Shown here piece after piece: positions 1 to 5,471 of a DNA stretch of 11,962 nucleotides. Source of the DNA: Chloroflexota bacterium (GTDB lineage: Bacteria; Chloroflexota; Anaerolineae; UBA1429); NCBI GenBank assembly GCA_012513725.1, contig JAAZBQ010000283.1, positions 1-11,962 of the forward strand. Direction: 5' to 3'. Both the position numbers and the translations under genes were made by a program. The notes under the pieces were generated by a model. The model had not been told where the DNA came from and searched no databases. It saw nothing but the letters and a program-made list of their open reading frames with translations. Each line of letters opens with the position of its first letter. Position 1 is the first letter of the stretch.

Positions 1-878
1 GCCCAATGGCGCGCACTCTGCCCGTGCCGATGATGAACATCCTGAATGGCGGCAAACACGCCGAGGGCTCGACGGACTTCCAGGAGTACATGATCATGCC
101 CGTCGGCGCGGAGTCGTTCCATCAGGCGCTGCGCATCGGCGCCGAGGTCTTTGGCGGGCTGCAAAAAGTGCTCAAGGGCCGTGGGTTGCCCACCACCGTC
201 GGCGACGAGGGCGGCTTCGCCCCCTCCCTCTCCTACAACGCCCAGGCCATCGAGGTGATCCTGGAGGCCATCGAAAAGGCCGGCCGCAAGGCGGGCGAGG
301 AGGTCTGGATCGCCATCGACCCCGCCTCGAGCGAGATCTATGAGGGGGGCAAGTACCACCTGACCCGCGAGAACCGCGTGCTGACCAACGATGAGATGGT
401 GGCGTTCTACGCCGAGTGGGTAGAAAAGTACCCGATCATCTCCATCGAGGACGGCATGGCCGAGGACGACTGGGAGGGCTGGGAGAAGCTCGTCGAGGCG
501 GTGGGCGACAAGGCCCAGATCGTGGGCGACGACCTGCTGGTGACCAACGTCGAGCGCATCCGGCGGGCCATCGACACCAAGGCGGCCACGTCGCTCCTGT
601 GCAAGGTGAACCAGATCGGCAGCCTCTCTGAGGCGATCGCCGCGGTGGAGATGGCGCACCGCGCGGGGTGGTCCGCCGTCGTCTCGCACCGCTCCGGCGA
701 GACGGAGGACACCACCATTTCCGACCTGGTGGTGGGCCTGAACACCGGCCAGATCAAGACCGGCGCGCCGGCGCGCTCCGAGCGGGTGGCCAAGTACAAC
801 CGGCTGCTGCGCATCGAGGAGGAGCTGGAAGACCAGGCGGTGTTCGCCGGGATGAACGCCTTCCGGGTGCGGCGCTAG
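1..878 (+). CDS. eno: Enolase (phosphopyruvate hydratase), 5'-truncated by window edge
   Basis: Enolase interconverts 2-phosphoglycerate and phosphoenolpyruvate in glycolysis, in the cytoplasm. The reading frame is open from the window's first full codon (base 3), so the gene starts upstream. About 291 residues are visible of a family length near 425-430, which leaves roughly 135 missing. Counting from the Met at base 6, the recognisable elements are: NGGKHA (His18), DFQEYM (Glu27), VGDEGGFAP (Glu68), the metal ligands AIDPASSE (Asp105), SIEDGM (Glu148) and GDDLLVTN, the catalytic lysine in LLCKVNQIGS (Lys200), SHRSGETED (His228) and GQIKTGAPAR (Lys251). All active-site positions I can place are conserved. 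The residue before the catalytic lysine is Cys, where Ile is usual. The wording is closest to Chloroflexus-type enolases as I remember them. A GC-rich hairpin follows the stop, consistent with the end of a transcription unit. Confidence 0.97.
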   Translation, partial: PMARTLPVPMMNILNGGKHAEGSTDFQEYMIMPVGAESFHQALRIGAEVFGGLQKVLKGRGLPTTVGDEGGFAPSLSYNAQAIEVILEAIEKAGRKAGEEVWIAIDPASSEIYEGGKYHLTRENRVLTNDEMVAFYAEWVEKYPIISIEDGMAEDDWEGWEKLVEAVGDKAQIVGDDLLVTNVERIRRAIDTKAATSLLCKVNQIGSLSEAIAAVEMAHRAGWSAVVSHRSGETEDTTISDLVVGLNTGQIKTGAPARSERVAKYNRLLRIEEELEDQAVFAGMNAFRVRR

Positions 879-903
879 GTTCCTGGACGGGGCAAGACAA
901 GAC

Positions 904-936
904 GGGCGGGGGGCAGGGAGATCCTGTCCCCCGCCC
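904..936 (+). terminator. Strong GC-rich hairpin downstream of enolase
   Basis: Left arm 904-917 (GGGCGGGGGGCAGG) pairs with right arm 923-936 (CCTGTCCCCCGCCC). This gives a 14-bp stem with a single G-U pair and a 5-base loop. It starts 26 bases after the enolase stop codon. There is no run of T after it, so it does not meet the strict definition of an intrinsic terminator. Such hairpins without a U-tract are common behind genes in high-GC bacteria, where they may terminate transcription or protect the mRNA 3' end. The role is inferred from position and stem strength. Confidence 0.6.
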
Positions 937-994
937 GCTGCGTTAGCGCCGGGGAGCGGCGTCGCCAGTGCCCCGAGGCGCTACAGGAGGTGAC

Positions 995-2020
995 ATGGAG
1001 AGGGAATCCACCGGACCATCCATCCGCACCACCGTGGTGGGGAGCTATCCGGTGCCCGCCTGGTTGGCGGCCGCCCCCACGGCGCCGAACCTGCGGGACG
1101 CGCTCCTCGTGGTGCTCAAGACCCAGGAACTGGCCGGCATCGACGTGGCCAGCGACGGCGAGCTGTCCCGATTCGACATAAACCACCCCGCCACGAACGG
1201 CATGATCGACTATTTCGTCCGGCCGCTCCAGGGGATCGAGACGCGCCTGGGCCGTGCCGACGTCGCGGCGTTTCGCGCCCTGCCGGGGATGACCTTCCGC
1301 GCCCGCCCCGCCGGCGTGGTGCGCGGGCCGCTGGGCGAGGGGACGCTGGACCTGCCGGGCGCCTGGGAAGCGGTGCGCCCCCTGGCGGCCCGCCGGTGCA
1401 AGTTCACGCTTACCTCCCCCTACATGCTGGCCAAGACCCTCCTCGACCGCCACTATGGCGACGTGCGCGCCCTGACGGAGGCGCTGGCCGACGTCCTGGC
1501 CGCCCAGGTGGCGGCGATCGACGCGCCGGTGGTGCAGATCGACGAGGCCCACCTCACCGGCCATCCCGAAGACGGCGCCTGGGCCCCGGAGCCGATCAAC
1601 CGCGTCCTCCGCGCGGTGGGCCCCGGACAGGAGCGCGCCCTGCACCTGTGCTTTGGGAACTATGGCGGGCAGACGATCCAGCAGGGATTCTGGCGCGACC
1701 TCCTCCCCTTCCTGAACGCCCTGGAGGTGGACCACCTGGTGCTGGAGACGGCCCGCCGCCCGGAGGGGGAGTTGGACGTCCTCCGGGACCTGCGTCCGGG
1801 GATCGCCCTGGGCGTGGGGGTGATCGACATCAAGGACAACGAGGTGGAGACGCCGGACCTCGTGGCCCGGCGCATCGAGGCCGCCGTCCGGGTGCTGGGT
1901 CCCGAGCGCGTCCGTTGGGTGCACCCCGACTGCGGGTTCTGGATGCTGCCCCGCCCAGTGGCCGATGGCAAGATGCGGGCTCTGGTGCGCGGCAGGGACC
2001 TGTTCCTGGGCGGCTCTTAG
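995..2020 (+). CDS. Single-domain MetE-like (cobalamin-independent methionine synthase II family) methyltransferase
   Basis: The 341-aa protein matches only the C-terminal catalytic half of MetE, a TIM barrel that transfers a methyl group to a zinc-bound thiol, normally homocysteine. Visible motifs are TTVVGSYPVPAWL (residues 12-24), the barrel start; SDGELSRFD (53-61); QIDEAH (181-186); and a full zinc set: His217 and Cys219 in HLCFGNYGG, Glu251 in VLETARR, and Cys313 in HPDCGFW. The N-terminal folate-binding domain of long MetE (about 750 aa in total) is absent, so the methyl donor may be a corrinoid or another compound. The true substrate is unknown, because the same fold includes epoxyalkane:coenzyme M transferases. 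The ATG at 995 is preferred over an in-frame GTG at 968 because AGGAGGTG (985-992) directly precedes it. Its stop overlaps the convergent hydrolase gene by 4 bases. Confidence 0.85.
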   Translation: MERESTGPSIRTTVVGSYPVPAWLAAAPTAPNLRDALLVVLKTQELAGIDVASDGELSRFDINHPATNGMIDYFVRPLQGIETRLGRADVAAFRALPGMTFRARPAGVVRGPLGEGTLDLPGAWEAVRPLAARRCKFTLTSPYMLAKTLLDRHYGDVRALTEALADVLAAQVAAIDAPVVQIDEAHLTGHPEDGAWAPEPINRVLRAVGPGQERALHLCFGNYGGQTIQQGFWRDLLPFLNALEVDHLVLETARRPEGELDVLRDLRPGIALGVGVIDIKDNEVETPDLVARRIEAAVRVLGPERVRWVHPDCGFWMLPRPVADGKMRALVRGRDLFLGGS

Positions 2021-3105
2021 CCGCCGAGCGCGGCGGCGACGGCGTTCGAGTAGCGGGAGAAGAGGGTGCGGCTCGCGTCGGGTCGGTTGGTGAGGAGCAC
2101 GCAGGCCACGCGGCTCTCCGGGTCCGCCCAGAAGAGGGTGCCCGTGGCGCCCGTGTGGCCGAACGTCTGCGGCGAGACGAGGTCGCCATAGGCCCGCGCG
2201 CCGAGCCGGAAGCCCAGCCCCCAGCGGTCGGCCAGGCGCTCGTGCGACGGCAGGTCGGGCAGGGCGGCGGTCTGGTCGCGCACCATCGCCCGGCGGGCCG
2301 CGGCGCTCAGGGGGCCCGCCGCCTCTCCCAGGATGTGGCTCAGGAAGACGCCGAGATCCCGGGCGGTGGCGTGCAGCCCGCCCCAGGGCGCGCCGAGATC
2401 CCGCCAGTACGCCGAGTTCCAGCCCCAGTCGGTCTGCTCGTTCCCGTAGAGGGGGTCGCCCGAGGCGTGGGCGTACACCGTGCGCGCCATCCCGTCGGCC
2501 GGCAGGCCCAGGGTGGTGTCGCGCATCCCCAGGGGGATGAACAGGCGTTCGCGTAGCCAATCGCGCAGGCGCTGGCCGGTGAGGCGCTCGGCGATCTCCT
2601 GCAGCATCAGGATCCCCATGCTCTGGTAGCGGACCCGGGTCCCCGCCGGGAAGAGGGGCTCCAGGCCGTACACCGCCCGGCTAAAGTCGGCCAGGGGCGC
2701 GTGGCGGGTGCGCAGGGCCACGTTGTCCTCCAACTGGTCGGGCAGGCCGGAGGTGTGGGTCATCAGGTGGCGGACGGTGATCGCCTCTTTGCCGTGGGCG
2801 CCGAACCCCGGGAGGAGGTCGGCCACCGGTTCGTCGAGGGAGAGGAGTCCCTCCTGGACGAGGAGCATCACCCCGGCGCACACCACCGGCTTGGTGAGCG
2901 AGGCGATGAGAAAGATGGCGTCCTCGGCCAGGGGTTCGTCCCGCTCCGGCCAGCCGGGCGCGCCCATGGCCTGCAGGTGCTCGAGGGTGCCGGCGCAGTA
3001 GATGGCCGTCGCCGCGCTGACGCGGTTCGCCGCGCAGACGCGGTCCGCCTGGACCTCCGCCTCGAGGAGGCGCATCGCCCGTTGTAGCCTGCTGTCGAAT
3101 GGCAT
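2017..3105 (-). CDS. Serine hydrolase of the beta-lactamase / penicillin-binding-protein-like esterase family
   Basis: This is a 362-aa class C beta-lactamase-fold hydrolase. The nucleophile motif is Ser69-Leu-Thr-Lys72 in IASLTKP. The second motif is Tyr160-Gln-Ser162, corresponding to YxN/YxS. HTSGLP (117-122) is typical of the esterase branch. The third box is His317-Thr-Gly319 (HTGATG), in place of KTG. No signal peptide or membrane segment is visible, so the protein is probably cytoplasmic. That argues for an esterase or peptidase role rather than periplasmic antibiotic resistance. The start at 3105 has a purine-rich ribosome site (AGGGAGGGG) 4 bases upstream. A promoter lies about 55-80 bases upstream on the same strand. 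The gene is divergent from the SOS operon and convergent with the MetE-like gene. The substrate cannot be predicted. Confidence 0.9.
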   Translation of the reverse strand: MPFDSRLQRAMRLLEAEVQADRVCAANRVSAATAIYCAGTLEHLQAMGAPGWPERDEPLAEDAIFLIASLTKPVVCAGVMLLVQEGLLSLDEPVADLLPGFGAHGKEAITVRHLMTHTSGLPDQLEDNVALRTRHAPLADFSRAVYGLEPLFPAGTRVRYQSMGILMLQEIAERLTGQRLRDWLRERLFIPLGMRDTTLGLPADGMARTVYAHASGDPLYGNEQTDWGWNSAYWRDLGAPWGGLHATARDLGVFLSHILGEAAGPLSAAARRAMVRDQTAALPDLPSHERLADRWGLGFRLGARAYGDLVSPQTFGHTGATGTLFWADPESRVACVLLTNRPDASRTLFSRYSNAVAAALGG

Positions 3106-3158
3106 CGTTCCCCTCCCTGCGCTGCAGGCGCCCGGATGTACTGCTGCTCCGCCCTCCG

Positions 3159-3187
3159 AGTGTACCCCCTGTCGCCGCGTTCCTCAA
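3159..3187 (-). promoter_or_regulatory. Predicted sigma-A-type promoter of the serine hydrolase gene
   Basis: Read on the minus strand, TTGAGG (3182-3187) is followed after exactly 17 bases by TACACT (3159-3164). Both hexamers are close to the vegetative consensus. Transcription would start near 3152, giving a leader of about 47 bases before the ATG at 3105. This is an inference from sequence match and spacing only. Confidence 0.55.
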
Positions 3188-3229
3188 GCATGAGTAGTAG
3201 ATCGTGCTTTCGAATTTCCTCTCAACCCC

Positions 3230-3259
3230 TTGACATGTAGAACAGCCGTTCGCTACAAT
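3230..3259 (+). promoter_or_regulatory. Predicted promoter of the imuA-imuB-DUF6504-dnaE2 operon
   Basis: A perfect -35 (TTGACA, 3230-3235) is separated by 18 bases from a near-perfect -10 (TACAAT, 3254-3259). It is the best promoter match in the window. Transcription should start near 3265-3267, only about 9 bases before the imuA start codon, so the leader is very short and carries the ribosome site (GAGGG, 3266-3270) at its 5' end. A LexA-type box occupies most of the spacer, which would let a repressor block polymerase binding directly. Confidence 0.75.
3239..3252 (+). promoter_or_regulatory. LexA (SOS) operator, Gram-positive type
   Basis: AGAACAGCCGTTCG contains GAAC (3240-3243), four spacer bases, and GTTC (3248-3251). 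This matches the GAAC-N4-GTTC core of the Bacillus/actinobacterial LexA box (CGAACRNRYGTTYG). The outer flank agrees on the right (G) but has A instead of C on the left, and one inner position (C at 3246) departs from the consensus. The box lies between the -35 and -10 of a strong promoter. The genes it would control are canonical SOS mutagenesis genes, which makes the assignment much stronger than the match alone. Confidence 0.75.
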
Positions 3260-3274
3260 GGGGATGAGGGAACG

Positions 3275-4024
3275 ATGACGAATACCAAAGATGCCCCCCT
3301 TGACGCAGTGATCGACGCCGCGCGCCTCCGCTACGGCCAGCGCGCCCTGTTCCGCGGGCGCGGGATGTGCGGCGCCATGGTGCCCGTCCTCTCCACCGGC
3401 TTTGCCGGCGTCGACGGGCTCCTGGGCATCGGGGGCTTGCCCCAGGGGCGCATCACCGAGTTGGTCGGCACGGGCACCTCGGGGCGGGGCACCCTGGTGG
3501 CCCGCACCCTAGCCCTGGCCCAGCAGGCGGGGAGGCAGGTGGTGTACGTCGACCTGGCCAAAGCCATCGACCTGGACATGCTGGCGCGCGCCGGGGTGTC
3601 CTTTGACTCCCTGATCATCCTGCGCCCCCTGGGCTTTGGCCACGCCCTGGAGATGACCCGCGACCTCCTCGTCGGAGGAAGCGCCGGCGCCATCGTCTTG
3701 GATCGCCTGGACGGCCAGCAAGAGGGGCCGGCGCACCCCGATCCGGACCTCCTGGATCGTTCGCTGCGCGACTGGAACACCCTGTTGGGCCGCTCGCTCT
3801 GCGCGCTGATCTTCCTCACCGAGCTCCCCTCGCTCTCCACCTATCCCATCGAATGCACCTTGCCGTATTGGAGCAGCGTGCGCCTCGGCTTTGGGTGGCA
3901 GCGCTGGCTGGAGCCCGACGCGCACCTGGTGGGCTTTGCCGCGCGGGTCACGGTGCTCAAGAACAAGCTATGGAGTTCCGAGGGGCAGTCGCTCACGATC
4001 AGCATACCGTTACCGGAGGGTTAG
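3275..4024 (+). CDS. imuA: ImuA-like RecA-fold protein, SOS mutasome subunit
   Basis: This 249-aa protein has a RecA-type core: STGFAGVDGLLGIGGLPQGRITELVG (residues 40-65) matches the RecA lead-in to the P-loop. A Walker-B-like strand is AGAIVLDRLD (137-146). The C-terminal strands around AARVTVLKNKLW (222-233) resemble the end of the RecA core. The Walker A is degenerate: G65-TGTS-G70-R71-G72, with Arg for the invariant Lys and Gly for Thr/Ser, so ATP hydrolysis is doubtful. ImuA proteins are RecA-like partners of ImuB and DnaE2 in damage-induced translesion synthesis, and this assignment rests largely on the gene order. The start at 3275 is chosen because it follows GAGGG (3266-3270); upstream in-frame codons would lie inside the promoter. 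The stop is 2 bases before imuB. Confidence 0.82.
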   Translation: MTNTKDAPLDAVIDAARLRYGQRALFRGRGMCGAMVPVLSTGFAGVDGLLGIGGLPQGRITELVGTGTSGRGTLVARTLALAQQAGRQVVYVDLAKAIDLDMLARAGVSFDSLIILRPLGFGHALEMTRDLLVGGSAGAIVLDRLDGQQEGPAHPDPDLLDRSLRDWNTLLGRSLCALIFLTELPSLSTYPIECTLPYWSSVRLGFGWQRWLEPDAHLVGFAARVTVLKNKLWSSEGQSLTISIPLPEG

Positions 4025-4026
4025 AG

Positions 4027-5220
4027 ATGAAACGAGTCGCCTGCGTCTACGTCCCCCATTTCGTCGCCGAGATCGAGCGACAACGCCACGAGACGGAGAT
4101 GCGCCCGCTCCTCGTCGCCGAGGGGGAGCGGGTGCTCGGCGCCTGCGCCCGTGCCGCGGCCCTGGGCGTTGTGGAGGGCGAGCCCCTTTCCGAAGCGCTG
4201 GCCCATTGCCCGGATGCCTGCGTGATCGCGGCGGAGCCGCCCCGCTACCAGGCGGCCTGGGCGAAGCTGGTGGAGCTGTTGGGGCGTCACAGCCCCGGCG
4301 TCGAGGCGGAGCGCTGGGGCCTGGCCTACCTGGACGCTGCGGGCCTAGGGCGTTTCTACGGCGACGAGGAGGCCTGGTGCGAGGCGGTGCGCCAGCAGGC
4401 CTGGCAGGAGGTGCGGGTCAAGGTGCAGGTGGGCATCGCGAAAAGCAAGTTTGTGGCCCTGGTGGCGGCCCGCTCCTCCCAGTTCGGCCCGGGCTATCGG
4501 GCCGTCTCCGGCGATGACCGCGCCTACCTCGCCTCGTTCCCAGTCGAGTGGCTGCCCCTGGATCGGGAGCCCCTGCGCCGGCTGGGGCTCCTGGGGATCC
4601 ACACCATCGGCCAGTTCGCAGCCCTCTCCTCGGCTGCGGTGGCCGAGCAACTGGGCGGCGACTCGGCCGGGGAATGCCTGTACGCCCACAGGCTGGCCCG
4701 GGGACGCGACGATCGCCCCGTCCGCGCCCGGCCGCAACAGATGCTGGAGGCCCACGTCGAGTTCTCCGTCCCCGAGGTCCGCCTGGAGCCCCTCGTCGGG
4801 GCCCTGGCCCGCGCCAGCGAGCGCCTCCTCCGCGACCTGAAGCGCGGCAACCTGGCCGTCCGCCGGGTGGAGCTGGAGGCGCGCTTTGCCGATGGCGAGG
4901 CGGCCATCGAATCCACCTGGGTGGGCGACCTCCTGGCCCCCCGCCGGCTCGGGGCGCTGCTCCAGGACCTCCTGGCCCGCCTCAAGGGGGACGGCCTGGG
5001 GGTGATGGAGGCCTGGCTGCGCCTGGTGGGGCTGGAGCCCTGGGTGGGCCGCCAGCTGGACCTCTTTGCCCACGCCGCGGGGCGAGAGCGCCTGGAGGGC
5101 GCCCTGCGCGCCCTGGCCCACAAGCACTCGCCCGCCTGCGTCGTGCGCGCCTGCCTGGTGGACCCCCACACGCCCCTCGGCCAGGGGCATCGCTTTGCCC
5201 TCCGGGAGGTGTGCCCGTGA
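4027..5220 (+). CDS. imuB: ImuB, catalytically dead Y-family polymerase and clamp-binding scaffold
   Basis: The 397-aa protein has Y-family polymerase architecture. The N-terminal palm strand VACVYVPHFVAEIERQR (residues 4-20) occupies the place of the DxDxFYAxxE motif but has no acidic residues. The second motif is RWGLAYLDAAG (96-106), where active enzymes have S-x-D-E-A-Y-L-D, so the catalytic Asp-Glu pair is Gly-Leu. VGIAKSKFVALVAA (135-148) matches the conserved palm helix. A helix-hairpin-helix-like segment, LRRLGLLGIHTIGQFAAL (183-200), and a little-finger region follow. Gln-Leu-Asp-Leu-Phe (343-347) fits the beta-clamp-binding consensus QL[SD]LF. In the ImuA-ImuB-DnaE2 model, ImuB does not synthesise DNA but recruits DnaE2 to the clamp. 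The start has GGAGGG (4015-4020) 6 bases upstream, and the stop overlaps the next gene as GTGA. Confidence 0.92.
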   Translation: MKRVACVYVPHFVAEIERQRHETEMRPLLVAEGERVLGACARAAALGVVEGEPLSEALAHCPDACVIAAEPPRYQAAWAKLVELLGRHSPGVEAERWGLAYLDAAGLGRFYGDEEAWCEAVRQQAWQEVRVKVQVGIAKSKFVALVAARSSQFGPGYRAVSGDDRAYLASFPVEWLPLDREPLRRLGLLGIHTIGQFAALSSAAVAEQLGGDSAGECLYAHRLARGRDDRPVRARPQQMLEAHVEFSVPEVRLEPLVGALARASERLLRDLKRGNLAVRRVELEARFADGEAAIESTWVGDLLAPRRLGALLQDLLARLKGDGLGVMEAWLRLVGLEPWVGRQLDLFAHAAGRERLEGALRALAHKHSPACVVRACLVDPHTPLGQGHRFALREVCP

Positions 5221-5471
5221 GTCCCTTTTGGTCCGAGGGGCTGCCCGTGCGCGCCCAGGACGAGGCGGAGCGGCCCCGGCAGTTCCTCTGGGGATGGCGC
5301 TGGCATCGGGTGGCGGCCGTCCGCCACCGCTGGCGGGTGCACACCCGCTGGTGGACCGACGAGGAGATCTGGCGGGACTATTGGGAGGTGACCACCGACA
5401 CGGGCCTGCTCAGCACCCTGTATTATGATCGCCTGTCGGAGGCGTGGTACCTGGAGCGGGTGTACGAGTGA
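5217..5471 (+). CDS. Small tryptophan-rich protein, DUF6504-type, in the SOS mutasome operon
   Basis: The protein has 84 residues, 10 of them Trp (about 12%), and is basic in the middle. The order of conserved-looking positions is PRQFLWGWRWHRVAAV (20-35), HRWRVHTRWW (37-46), WRDYWEV (52-58) and SEAWYLERVYE (74-84). The pattern of a beta-rich small domain ending in a W-x-L-x-R-x-Y/F strand fits the DUF6504 family, which I recall sitting beside imuB/dnaE2 in actinobacteria; no function is established that I know of. The GTG start at 5217 overlaps the imuB stop (GTGA), with GGGAGGT (5204-5210) 6 bases upstream. Its own stop overlaps the dnaE2 start in the same way. Co-translation with both neighbours suggests a part in the same complex. 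It could bind DNA, ImuB or DnaE2; nothing in the sequence decides which. Confidence 0.82.
   Translation: MSPFWSEGLPVRAQDEAERPRQFLWGWRWHRVAAVRHRWRVHTRWWTDEEIWRDYWEVTTDTGLLSTLYYDRLSEAWYLERVYE

Noticed and set aside
875..2560. 561-codon open frame on the minus strand across the MetE-like gene and part of the hydrolase
   Set aside because: Its translation is low-complexity Arg/Pro/Gly/His-rich with no family motif, and it is antisense to a gene with a complete active site. Long antisense frames are expected in DNA this GC-rich.
3230..3274. Earlier start of imuA giving 15 more residues
   Set aside because: The extra codons coincide with the -35, the LexA box and the -10, so they would not be in the mRNA.
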